DNA of 18,211 nt, taken from the NCBI GenBank assembly GCA_030668065.1, contig DAOUUS010000006.1:1-18211 (forward strand), given 5' to 3'. The DNA comes from Candidatus Methanophagales archaeon (GTDB taxonomy: Archaea > Halobacteriota > Syntropharchaeia > Alkanophagales > Methanospirareceae). Made by a program: the position numbers and the translations under genes. Within the stretch, counting starts at the first letter, position 1. The number at the start of each line of letters is the position of its first letter. A model generated the notes under the pieces. That model saw only the letters and a program-made list of their open reading frames with translations. It made no database searches and had not been told where the DNA came from. Of the stretch, positions 1-6,663 are shown one piece after another.

Positions 1-224
1 AGCGGTTAGGACGCACGACTAATATATGAGGTCCGAGTCCACAACGATAATAAAATTCCGGCAACCTAATGCTTAATATGAATTTCAATTGCCAGATCAT
101 GACTTAACTGGTTGAGTTCCAAATCCGTACTGAACTACTACATATTTCGCCCTGTATCATGATCCGGCATAAACCCCCGCCGTAACTGTTCAAATACCAT
201 AAATACCATTTGTTACGGTTAAAT
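1..224. other. Intergenic stretch at left edge
   Basis: No open frame with a recognisable product is visible. The first about 42 bases hold a tRNA D-arm-like string (AGCGGTTAGGACGC) followed by CACGACT and GAGGTCC, in the order found in tRNA-Met. No T-arm with a TTCRA loop follows and no acceptor stem can be formed, so I do not call a tRNA. Bases 180-218 hold a hairpin that is listed separately. The rest is AT-rich and featureless to me. Confidence 0.5.
180..218 (-). repeat. Hairpin just after the SAM synthetase stop
   Basis: CCGTAAC (180-186) and GTTACGG (212-218) are perfect 7-base inverted arms. The 25-base loop contains a tandem direct repeat, AAATACCAT twice (192-209). It starts 6 bases past the minus-strand stop of the SAM synthetase gene, so it may be a 3' end or processing structure. 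No long U-run follows, so a terminator role is only inferred. Confidence 0.4.
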
Positions 225-1433
225 TCAAAACGTCTTCAACTCGTTTCTAATCACCATCTCCGTTATATCCGTGATGTTTGAGAGCCAATCGTCTATTACT
301 CTTTTCACTTTCTTCTCCGTTACCCCACTGTCCACACCGCCATTTGTAATAATTTGTGCAGTCGCTACCTTCGGATCGTCTATCCTTCTGCCGATCTCAG
401 AAAGGATCTTTATATCCACTTCGCGAACACCTTCCACGCTATCCACGATTTCGTTTGCTATTTTACCAGCAAGCAAATTGTATATCTTTCCCGTATGGTT
501 CACGGGATTTTTCCCCGCCGATGCTTCCAGGCTTATTGATCGGTTCGGCGTGATAAGCCCATTGCATCGGTTGCCACGACCCACAGCTCCGTCATCGCCC
601 ATCTCCGCTGAGGTCCCGGTCACTGTGAGATACACGGACTCTGGTGTGTCTGCCATATTTACATGGGTGGTTACGTCCTTGCTTGTATATCTTTCGGCTA
701 CGCCGCTTACGTACTCTTTTAAACCTTGTTTTATAACCTCATAATGCTCGTAGTCAGCCACGTATTTCGATACGAAAGCATCGCCTACCGTTAAATTTAT
801 CTTATCCTTTTCCCTAAGCGCCATCACTTTCATATCCTCTCCAATCGCTTTCTCCTTGTCCCTGTATTTCGCCATCACCTCGTTTTCTACATTGAAAACT
901 ATGGATTCTGTCTCCGAAAAAGGCGCATGTGCCACGCCAAATGAAGTATCGTTCGCCACAGGTACCGCCTTCGTATTATTACCAAAAACTGATAACAGGT
1001 CGGAAGAGCCCTTACCCAATCTACTCTCTACTACTACATTGCTCTCCACGTCTAAATTCCTTACGTTCTTCTTTAAATATTTCTTCGTTGCTTTTGTCGT
1101 TACTATATCAACAGCGATTTCATCGCCTCCAAAATCGCCCGTTGCTCTACCGCCCAACATGATGTATATCGGTGAGATAAGCTCGCCACCGCCATATTCG
1201 GGGCACGACCTGCCGGCGACAAGTTGCACTTTATCCGTGTTGTGATGTAATATCATCCCGCACTTTCTCTCATACTCCTTGCACAGTGCCACACTAACCG
1301 CATCTGCTATACCATCGCATAAGCTGTCCGGATGGCCCAGCCCTTTTCGTTCCACTATCTCTATCCCTTGGTCACCAACGGCTTTCTTGCTCATGAACTC
1401 TACATTTATATTCCTTACTACCGACTCGTTCAT
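225..1433 (-). CDS. mat: Archaeal S-adenosylmethionine synthetase
   Basis: Makes S-adenosylmethionine from methionine and ATP in the cytoplasm; SAM feeds the methyltransferase (pcm) and the radical-SAM enzyme encoded elsewhere in this window. The 402-residue product is full length for the archaeal MAT family, which differs strongly in sequence from bacterial MetK. Residues about 27-45 (VERKGLGHPDSLCDGIADA) are the family's N-terminal nucleotide/metal-binding block. A conserved block near residue 285 (GRGNRCNGLITP) and the Gly-Lys-Asn-Pro-Val-Asn-His run after it are also present. The ATG at 1433 is preceded by AAGGTGC at good Shine-Dalgarno distance. It is the last gene of the leftward sepF-ZPR1-mat run, with a 75-base gap that could hold its own promoter. 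Confidence 0.96.
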   Translation of the reverse strand: MNESVVRNINVEFMSKKAVGDQGIEIVERKGLGHPDSLCDGIADAVSVALCKEYERKCGMILHHNTDKVQLVAGRSCPEYGGGELISPIYIMLGGRATGDFGGDEIAVDIVTTKATKKYLKKNVRNLDVESNVVVESRLGKGSSDLLSVFGNNTKAVPVANDTSFGVAHAPFSETESIVFNVENEVMAKYRDKEKAIGEDMKVMALREKDKINLTVGDAFVSKYVADYEHYEVIKQGLKEYVSGVAERYTSKDVTTHVNMADTPESVYLTVTGTSAEMGDDGAVGRGNRCNGLITPNRSISLEASAGKNPVNHTGKIYNLLAGKIANEIVDSVEGVREVDIKILSEIGRRIDDPKVATAQIITNGGVDSGVTEKKVKRVIDDWLSNITDITEMVIRNELKTF

Positions 1434-1508
1434 TTTTATGCACCTTATCCTTCTAAAGAAAGAACAAATACTAAGACAAAAATAGTGCCTTTAGTAAAAT
1501 AGTCTTTA

Positions 1509-1997
1509 TTAAAAATGGCAATCACGAATTATCGCACTATTACCTGTTGGGTCATCTAATATCAAGGTCATACGTGCTTTACCCGCTTTTATCTTCTCTA
1601 TAAACATCAAAATTTGCTCTGCGCGTTTCCTCTTATCGCCCACCTCCTCTCTGCTCAGTATCTTCAGCACTCTTTCCACCCGCTTCAAGACGCCTTCTAC
1701 CGTAGAAATAAACGATTCTCCCTCGTTTGGTTCCACGTATACACCCAACTCCGGTATCTCAATGCGGCCATATGATGACCGTATTACCTTCACATTCAAG
1801 TCCTGTACTGAAGAAACCACCAGCTCATATCTTCGCTGCTTATCCGTAATCTCTGATAAAAGCCTTACATCGGTAGAGCGATTGCCACAGGAAGGACAAG
1901 TGGCAACAAAAAGAACAGCATCGCCAAAATGTGGTATATCATAAGATAAAAATTGCAGATCACTTTCCGCGCCGCAAATAGGGCATCTCTCTTTCAC
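1509..1997 (-). CDS. ZPR1-type zinc finger protein
   Basis: This 162-residue protein matches the archaeal single-domain version of ZPR1. A four-cysteine zinc finger (C5-x2-C8 and C34-x2-C37) is followed by a beta-rich domain containing the usual LNVKVIRSSYG and IPELG segments. Eukaryotic ZPR1 binds and helps fold elongation factor eEF1A; the archaeal role is not settled. The start is GTG at 1997, directly after an in-frame TAA. Cys5 comes only four codons later, so no other start is possible without losing the finger. No clear Shine-Dalgarno is visible. It lies 34 bases downstream of sepF on the same strand and is probably cotranscribed with it. Confidence 0.9.
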   Translation of the reverse strand: MKERCPICGAESDLQFLSYDIPHFGDAVLFVATCPSCGNRSTDVRLLSEITDKQRRYELVVSSVQDLNVKVIRSSYGRIEIPELGVYVEPNEGESFISTVEGVLKRVERVLKILSREEVGDKRKRAEQILMFIEKIKAGKARMTLILDDPTGNSAIIRDCHF

Positions 1998-2031
1998 TTA
2001 TCGTCCCGCGCCACACAGCACTAACGTACCA

Positions 2032-2409
2032 CTATCGGCCACCCAATTTCTTCCGTTCTATTTTTACTCCTGTAGGGGCCACTATCACATGTTCTTCGCC
2101 AAAACCCGCGATGTCCCCGCCTACATCCATACTTGCCAGCTTTAAGTCCTTTATCGCTTTCTCTACCAGAACCTTGTCCCGTTTCGCCAGTGATATGTCC
2201 AGAATCAACATATTGCCTGCGTATATTTCCTTTTTCAACTCCGGCACGTCATACAAGCCTGTCAACTCCGCAGTCTTCACGTACATCTTCACTTCTGCAT
2301 CGTCCTTTAGTTCCTGCTCGTATTCATCTATGTCCAAGTCAAGGTCCAGGTAATCGTCTTCATCTACCTTTTTCTCAAACAACCTGCTCAATCCGTCTTT
2401 TATCCCCAT
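2032..2409 (-). CDS. sepF: Cell division protein SepF (archaeal)
   Basis: SepF anchors the FtsZ ring to the membrane in archaea that divide with FtsZ. The 125-residue product has the expected layout: an N-terminal amphipathic helix (MGIKDGLSRLFEKK, residues 1-14) for membrane binding, an acidic linker rich in Asp/Glu/Leu (about 16-40), then the alpha/beta SepF core ending in GDIAGFGEEHVIVAPTGVKI. The ATG at 2409 follows GTGAGGGG on the minus strand, a usable Shine-Dalgarno. A TATA-like stretch at about 2455-2468 would give a leader of some 25 bases. The upstream neighbours are a GTPase cassette rather than ftsZ. Confidence 0.92.
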   Translation of the reverse strand: MGIKDGLSRLFEKKVDEDDYLDLDLDIDEYEQELKDDAEVKMYVKTAELTGLYDVPELKKEIYAGNMLILDISLAKRDKVLVEKAIKDLKLASMDVGGDIAGFGEEHVIVAPTGVKIERKKLGGR

Positions 2410-2609
2410 TTTTTCCCCTCACGCTCATTAATAACTATTACTCTCGTATTCTAACATTTAAAGTATAAAGGCATAATTAAAAGATATTGCCACATCCCTC
2501 ATGGCCGAGTGTTAAAAGTTATGTTAGGTACTTGTCACTTTTATTGGAATACTTAGCCCTATACGCACGTAAATTGTCTGGCATAGCTCTTTTGCGGTGC
2601 CATATGACT
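2410..2609 (-). promoter_or_regulatory. sepF upstream region with TATA-like box
   Basis: This 200-base gap separates the zinc-ribbon gene from sepF. On the minus strand TTTATACTTTAAAT (2455-2468) is a plausible archaeal TATA box about 50 bases before the sepF start. TGGCA/TGCCA arms (2579-2583 and 2598-2602) form a weak hairpin just after the zinc-ribbon stop. A D-arm-like string near 2502 (TGGCCGAGTGTTAAAAG) has no tRNA around it. Nothing else is recognised. Confidence 0.45.
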
Positions 2610-2942
2610 TTAGCTACGTTTCTTTTTAAATAAAGACGGTAAATGGATTGCATAAGTACCGTCATCCTTTATTTTCATTACTATCCCTTTCTTCTCTAAC
2701 AACGCATCCAGATTAAGTTCATATACTCCCGGACCCACTATCTTCAAGCTCTCAACCCGCTCCGCCTCAGGCGCCAACTCTACCCGCTCTTCTACTTGTA
2801 TCCTCTCGACTATATCCTTAGCCTTTAATTCTTCGCCATCCTTGAGGTATAAGAAAAGATTGCCACCACATTCCGAGCAGCCCTTTAACATCTCTTCCGT
2901 CATCTTTTCGTACTTCTTACCGCACTTCAAACATTTATGCAT
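2610..2942 (-). CDS. arvC: OapC/ArvC-type zinc-ribbon protein (DUF2072)
   Basis: From the ATG at 2942 the product is 110 residues. It begins with a four-cysteine zinc ribbon (C4-x2-C7 and C22-x2-C25), continues into a charged linker, and ends in a small domain (IVGPGVYELNLDALLEKKGIV) that is characteristic of the family. A GTG at 2984 would add 14 residues and overlap the upstream DUF2073 gene by 23 bases. The ATG is preferred because the protein then starts right before the first cysteine pair, as is usual for the family, and leaves a 19-base gap with a weak GAGTGA in front. It is the third gene of the GTPase - DUF2073 - zinc-ribbon cassette. In haloarchaea that trio was named Oap (origin-associated) and Arv (vesicle formation); its exact biochemical job is unknown. 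Confidence 0.85.
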   Translation of the reverse strand: MHKCLKCGKKYEKMTEEMLKGCSECGGNLFLYLKDGEELKAKDIVERIQVEERVELAPEAERVESLKIVGPGVYELNLDALLEKKGIVMKIKDDGTYAIHLPSLFKKKRS

Positions 2943-2961
2943 TTTCACTCGTTTTATAATA

Positions 2962-3294
2962 TCATGTTGAGGAAATGATCGCACTTATTAAGTCTTTTTC
3001 CTTCTTTATCGTCTTCATTGTCTTCGCTGGCCCTACCACAGTAAGTCGTGTCTTTTTACGCATATGCAAAAAACCACTCTTACTCGGGTAGCCACTCATC
3101 TCGATTCCCGGGAAATCTTCGCTCACCTCTATCATCGTGAGTTCTATCAGCTTCATCTGCTCCTCTGACGTCAGGCCGCCCTCCAGTACCACTATATTCC
3201 CGGACTTTACGCCATCCAGCACGAATCTTAACTTCTCCGTAGGACTCATTGATTCCATCTTGTCCTTTGATATTAAACGCATCTCTATCTGCAT
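2962..3294 (-). CDS. arvB: DUF2073 protein (OapB/ArvB type)
   Basis: This 110-residue protein of the archaeal DUF2073 family always travels with an Era-like GTPase. Visible features are a helix-loop start (SPTEKLRFVLDGVKSGNIVVLEGGLTSEEQMKLIELTM is the core region, residues about 17-52) and a beta-rich second half ending with a TRLTVVGPA segment. There is no signal peptide or membrane segment. The ATG at 3294 has a good Shine-Dalgarno (AAAGGAGAG) 5-6 bases upstream. It lies 24 bases after the GTPase stop and 19 bases before the zinc-ribbon start, so the three form one operon. Probably a partner or regulator of the GTPase; that is inferred from the constant linkage. Confidence 0.88.
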   Translation of the reverse strand: MQIEMRLISKDKMESMSPTEKLRFVLDGVKSGNIVVLEGGLTSEEQMKLIELTMIEVSEDFPGIEMSGYPSKSGFLHMRKKTRLTVVGPAKTMKTIKKEKDLISAIISST

Positions 3295-3318
3295 CTTTCT
3301 CTCCTTTCGCTTTCTTCT

Positions 3319-4014
3319 TCACCTGAATACCTTTGCCATTTCTCCATAGAGCGCTTCTATGTTATCGCCTTTCAATGCTGATATAGGTACCACGTGGTGC
3401 TGTGGGAACGCATTTTTTATCCGTTGTGGTGCGGAATCCGGCAAGTCAACCTTATTCGCGGCGATAATTACCGGGATGCCGCGTGCTTCCATATTGCCTA
3501 TGATGACGATATTCGTTTGCGTATAAGGATCTTCCGTGGAATCCATCAAGAGAAGAACGCCATCAATATCGTCAAGCCATTTTATTGCTTCTATAACGCC
3601 TTCAGTCGCCTCTTTTGCCCTACGCTTCGCTACCTCTTCATCCATACCATAAGCCATAAAATCGCGAAAATCTATCTTTGTCGCCAATCCGGGGGTGTCA
3701 ACCACATCCAGCGCCAATTTCGCTTTGCTTCGCTTTGTTTTGGGATTAGAAACTGGGTTATCTTGTGACAAGTTTTTCGTCAGGTCTATGTTAACTCCCT
3801 CTCGCTTTACCACTCGCCTCGTCTCATGTGGAACCTCTGTGGAGACCCCTACATCATCTTCCTCATCCACGAATGTGTGTACTATTCGATTCGCCAAAGT
3901 CGTTTTCCCGGCATTCGGCGGTCCGTAAATGCCTATCTTCACTCTTTTCTTCTTGAAAAGCAAAGCCATTAGCAATCGTGAAAAAACGCCCTTCATCTTC
4001 TTCCTGGTTATCAT
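3319..4014 (-). CDS. arvA: Era/Ras-like small GTPase (OapA/ArvA type)
   Basis: A 231-residue GTPase with the full set of motifs: G1 GPPNAGKT (31-38), G3 DTPG (106-109), G4 NKVD (187-190) and G5 SAL (212-214). The 24 residues before the first strand are basic and hydrophobic (GVFSRLLMALLFKKKR), suggesting a membrane-touching helix. In Haloferax the homologue was reported to drive extracellular vesicle formation, and its operon is named arvABC (earlier oapABC). That link is established knowledge for haloarchaea and only inference here. The ATG at 4014 is the first in a leftward operon with DUF2073 and zinc-ribbon genes. GGAAGGG lies 10-16 bases upstream, a loose Shine-Dalgarno. Confidence 0.9.
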   Translation of the reverse strand: MITRKKMKGVFSRLLMALLFKKKRVKIGIYGPPNAGKTTLANRIVHTFVDEEDDVGVSTEVPHETRRVVKREGVNIDLTKNLSQDNPVSNPKTKRSKAKLALDVVDTPGLATKIDFRDFMAYGMDEEVAKRRAKEATEGVIEAIKWLDDIDGVLLLMDSTEDPYTQTNIVIIGNMEARGIPVIIAANKVDLPDSAPQRIKNAFPQHHVVPISALKGDNIEALYGEMAKVFR

Positions 4015-4160
4015 CTCGTTTTACCCTTCCATTTCATCAAAAAATATTTGCCGCCGGATACGCATAATTTATAATATCCTACACTTTCATAATATCTATA
4101 TTAATTTAAACATAACCTCCTGTGGTTCTTAGTCAAGAACAAGATGGAAGTTCGGAGTGA
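4015..4160. promoter_or_regulatory. Divergent promoters: GTPase operon and aIF1A operon
   Basis: Two TATA-like boxes face opposite ways about 36 bases apart. On the minus strand TTATAAATTATG sits at about 4064-4076, giving a leader of roughly 30 bases for the GTPase gene. On the plus strand TTAATTTAAA (4101-4110) gives a start near 4133 and a leader of roughly 30 bases for aIF1A. Positions of the start sites are estimated from the usual 25-27 base archaeal spacing. Confidence 0.55.
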
Positions 4161-4463
4161 GTGGAAATTGTGATAGAAGCAACAGAAGAAGTAGTACGTG
4201 TACGAATACCCAAGGAAAGGAACAGGGAAATATTAGGGATAGTGCAGAAGATGTTAGGCGGTAGGAGAGTAACAGTGCAGTGTCAAGATGGTGAAGAAAG
4301 AATGGCCCGAATACCTGGCAGGTTAAAGCGGCGACACTGGGTAAACGTTGGAGATGTAGTAATAATTGTTCCTTGGGACTTTCAGGATGAAAAGGCGGAA
4401 CTCATCTATCGATATAAGAGACCGCAAGCGGAATGGTTGAGAAAGAAAGGTTTCTTGAAGTAG
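4161..4463 (+). CDS. eif1A: Translation initiation factor 1A (aIF1A)
   Basis: aIF1A binds the A-site of the 30S subunit and helps place initiator tRNA and select start codons. The 100-residue product has the S1-like OB fold typical of the family: RIPGRLKRRHWVNVGDVVI and VPWDF are hallmark segments, as is the C-terminal QAEWLRKKGFL. Length is normal. The start is uncertain. GTG at 4161 follows an in-frame TGA immediately upstream, and the GGAG at 4154-4157 is only 3 bases away. A second GTG at 4170, three codons in, would sit 12 bases after it. Both start before the conserved core. The RIO1 gene overlaps its 3' end by 31 bases, so the two are translationally linked. Confidence 0.94.
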   Translation: MEIVIEATEEVVRVRIPKERNREILGIVQKMLGGRRVTVQCQDGEERMARIPGRLKRRHWVNVGDVVIIVPWDFQDEKAELIYRYKRPQAEWLRKKGFLK

Positions 4464-5272
4464 AGAAATGGCTGAGGCAGGAAGAAAGGCAACTACCTAA
4501 AGGCAAAAAGAGAAAAAAGGATTACCGCGATAGAAAGACGGAACAATACGTTTTTGACGTACCTACTCTGGAGACGTTGTATAAATTTTCAACGAAGGGT
4601 ATATTAAAAGCGTTGGGCGGTCCGATAAGCAGGGGTAAAGAAGCGGTTATATTCCATGCGATAGGTGCGAAGGATGTGGAGCTTGCGATAAAGATGTATA
4701 AAGTGGATACCTCTAACTTCAAGGTCATGCAGGACTACATAATTGGTGACCCGAGATTTGAGAATATCAAAAGAGACCGTAGAAGCATTGTATTTGCTTG
4801 GGCTCGTAAGGAGTTAAAGAATCTGACGCGGGCTTTTGACGCCGGTGTCCGGGTGCCCAAGCCGATTGCGTGTAATAAAAACGTGCTGATAATGGAGTTT
4901 GTGGGACAAGATGCTATTGCAGCACCAAAATTGAGAGATGTGCCTTTAGATGTGCTTGAACTTGACTTTGAGCTCGAAGAACTCTTTTCGCGTATCGTGG
5001 GTTATATGAAACTCCTGTATGAGAATGGCAAGATGGTGCATGCGGACCTCAGCGAGTTCAACATATTGATGGATGGATATGTAGAGCGGGACGCGGGTGT
5101 AGAAGGAGTAGATATAGAACCTGTGCTAATTGATATGGGGCAATCAATACTTTTAGACCATCCAAATGCCGATGCGTTCTTCAGACGTGACGTGCAAAAT
5201 ATCGCCACATACTTTAATAAACTTGGATTTGCATGCTCGGACGAGGAGATAATGCGGATGGTGAAGGAATAG
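4433..5272 (+). CDS. rio1: RIO1-family atypical protein kinase/ATPase
   Basis: RIO1 is an atypical kinase, acting mainly as an ATPase, needed for late maturation of the small ribosomal subunit in eukaryotes; archaeal homologues bind pre-30S particles. In 279 residues the RIO signature is intact: the SRGKEAVIF nucleotide loop (66-74), the ATP-binding Lys87 (AIKMYK), the flexible loop (about 96-120), the catalytic HADLSEFN (203-210, Asp205 and Asn210) and the metal-binding IDMGQ (233-237, Asp234). The N-terminal 45 residues are highly charged and have no clear winged helix, fitting RIO1 rather than RIO2. The ATG at 4433 lies inside the aIF1A gene and has no Shine-Dalgarno, so expression probably depends on translational coupling. 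Confidence 0.95.
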   Translation: MVEKERFLEVEKWLRQEERQLPKGKKRKKDYRDRKTEQYVFDVPTLETLYKFSTKGILKALGGPISRGKEAVIFHAIGAKDVELAIKMYKVDTSNFKVMQDYIIGDPRFENIKRDRRSIVFAWARKELKNLTRAFDAGVRVPKPIACNKNVLIMEFVGQDAIAAPKLRDVPLDVLELDFELEELFSRIVGYMKLLYENGKMVHADLSEFNILMDGYVERDAGVEGVDIEPVLIDMGQSILLDHPNADAFFRRDVQNIATYFNKLGFACSDEEIMRMVKE

Positions 5273-5286
5273 GCAGATGCTGAGCA

Positions 5287-5422
5287 CCACAGATTACACG
5301 GATTCATCCCATTTACAAGCGACTAAAAACAAAGCCGGCTTGCTATTACATTTCACAGACAAAAGTTTAAAATACAAAAGGCAGGTAAAATGATTAATCA
5401 GTGTAATCAGTGCAATCGGTGG
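5287..5422. repeat. Inverted-repeat element of 9-base units between RIO1 and KH genes
   Basis: The right arm is three tandem 9-mers: AATCAGTGT (5396-5404), AATCAGTGC (5405-5413) and AATCGGTGG (5414-5422). The left arm (5287-5304) reads as two such units on the opposite strand, AATCCGTGT and AATCTGTGG. The outer arms pair at 16 of 18 positions. The middle is A-rich, with ACAAAAG twice 15 bases apart (5359 and 5374). The layout resembles a small non-coding mobile element or a family of dispersed intergenic repeats. The right end supplies GGTGG, which acts as the likely Shine-Dalgarno of the KH gene. Confidence 0.6.
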
Positions 5423-5430
5423 TTTTAAAA

Positions 5431-5961
5431 ATGGTAACACAATATGTAATGATCCCTCAGGATAGGATAGGCGCGCTTATCGGTCATAATGGGATCGCAA
5501 AAGAGGAAATAGAGCGAAGAACGGCGAGCAGGATAAGTGTGAATAGCGAGGACGGAGAAGTATCCGTAGAGAGTATAGACGATAGGGACCCTGTAAAAAC
5601 GCTCAGAGCGGTTGATGTGATAAGTGCGATAGGTCGTGGCTTCTCGCCAGAAAAAGCTGTTGCACTCATTGATGACGATCTCCTAGTATTTGATCTCATT
5701 TCCCTCGACCATCTCACGCCAAAGACGCTGAAACGGGTGAAAGGACGTATAATAGGGCAAAAGGGCAAAACGCGAAGGACGATAGAAAACCTTACGGGTG
5801 TAAAAATATCGGTATATGGCAAGACGGTGAGTTTGATAGGGTTTTCGCACCAGATAAGGGCGGCGGGGGATGCAATAGAAATGTTGATTAAAGGTGCGCC
5901 ACATAGCGCGGTATATGGCTTCCTGGAGCGGCAGAGGGGGATGGGAGTGGAACGATGGTGA
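5431..5961 (+). CDS. KH-domain protein, archaeal Dim2/Pno1-like
   Basis: Likely the archaeal counterpart of eukaryotic Dim2/Pno1, an RNA-binding factor that sits near the 3' end of small-subunit pre-rRNA and works with the Nob1 nuclease. It has two KH domains: the first contains IGHNG (GxxG loop, 18-21) and the second IGQKG (109-112), which is the better conserved one. I place the start at the ATG at 5431, giving 176 residues, because GGTGG lies 8 bases upstream and the protein opens directly with the conserved YVMIPQDRIGALIG strand-loop. A GTG at 5410 would add seven residues encoded by the 9-base repeat. The order aIF1A - RIO1 - KH is a conserved euryarchaeal cluster. Confidence 0.9.
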   Translation: MVTQYVMIPQDRIGALIGHNGIAKEEIERRTASRISVNSEDGEVSVESIDDRDPVKTLRAVDVISAIGRGFSPEKAVALIDDDLLVFDLISLDHLTPKTLKRVKGRIIGQKGKTRRTIENLTGVKISVYGKTVSLIGFSHQIRAAGDAIEMLIKGAPHSAVYGFLERQRGMGVERW

Positions 5962-6009
5962 CGAACTTACGATTTACTAATTAAGAATGGCCAATTAGGT
6001 GGTTGAATT

Positions 6010-6663
6010 ATGGGCAAAGAGAGAGGGGCGGAAGAGAGGACGAGAATGGTTGAGTATCTGAGGCAACAGGGAGTCCAAGAAGCGGTGTTAGAAGCAATGC
6101 TGCGCGTCAAGAGACACCTTTTTGTACCGCCCGAACGTAGTGACCAGGCATATGGGGATTATCCTCTGCCCATCGGGGAAGGTCAGACGATAAGTGCGCC
6201 GCACATGGTTGCTATGATGTGTGATTATCTGGACTTGAAAAAGGGCGATAAAGTGCTTGAGGTTGGCGCCGGTTCCGGATACCACGCCGCGGTCATTGCA
6301 GAGCTAATAGGAGTAGAGGGGCACCTATATACCGTAGAAAGGATCCCGTGGCTGGTTGAATTCTCAATGAAGAACATGAAGCGTGCGGGCTATAAAAACG
6401 TGACGGTGACGCACGGCGATGGGACGCTTGGACTGCCGGAACATGCACCGTATGATAAAATAAGTGTGACTTGTGCAGCCCCGGATGTACCTCCACCGCT
6501 CATTGAGCAGCTAAAAACAGGTGGGAAAATGGTTATACCCCTTGGAGGATATACGCAAAAATTGTACCTGTTGGAGAAAAAGAACGGGATAGAGAAGAAT
6601 AGAAAATGTGATGTTGTTTTCGTACCTTTAATAGGAAGATATGGATTTAGAGACTATGAATGA
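6010..6663 (+). CDS. pcm: Protein-L-isoaspartate O-methyltransferase
   Basis: Repairs aged proteins by methylating isoaspartyl residues with SAM. The 217-residue product has the family's YPLPIGEGQTISAPHMVA block (51-68) and the SAM-binding motif I VLEVGAGSGY (82-91). The acidic end of beta-2 (YTVERIPWLVE) and the late TGGKMVIPLGG segment also match. Length and order are typical of a full-length enzyme. The ATG at 6010 is preceded by AGGTGGTTG at 5997-6005, a good Shine-Dalgarno. It follows the KH gene by 48 bases on the same strand and overlaps the next gene. Confidence 0.96.
   Translation: MGKERGAEERTRMVEYLRQQGVQEAVLEAMLRVKRHLFVPPERSDQAYGDYPLPIGEGQTISAPHMVAMMCDYLDLKKGDKVLEVGAGSGYHAAVIAELIGVEGHLYTVERIPWLVEFSMKNMKRAGYKNVTVTHGDGTLGLPEHAPYDKISVTCAAPDVPPPLIEQLKTGGKMVIPLGGYTQKLYLLEKKNGIEKNRKCDVVFVPLIGRYGFRDYE

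Noticed and set aside
271..744. Open frame of 157 codons on the plus strand opposite the SAM synthetase gene
   Set aside because: Fully antisense to a conserved enzyme, with no recognisable protein features or ribosome binding site.
2502..2518. tRNA-Leu/Ser-like D-arm (TGGCCGAGTGTTAAAAG)
   Set aside because: No acceptor stem, anticodon arm or TTCRA loop can be found around it.
2943..2984. GTG at 2984 as start of the zinc-ribbon protein
   Set aside because: It would overlap the preceding gene and add residues outside the family; the ATG at 2942 directly precedes the first cysteine pair.
5396..5422. Tandem 9-mers as a CRISPR array
   Set aside because: Units are 9 bases with no spacers; CRISPR repeats are longer and separated by unique spacers.
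5410..5430. GTG at 5410 as start of the KH protein
   Set aside because: The added residues would be encoded by the repeat element; the ATG at 5431 has GGTGG at proper distance and opens on the conserved core.
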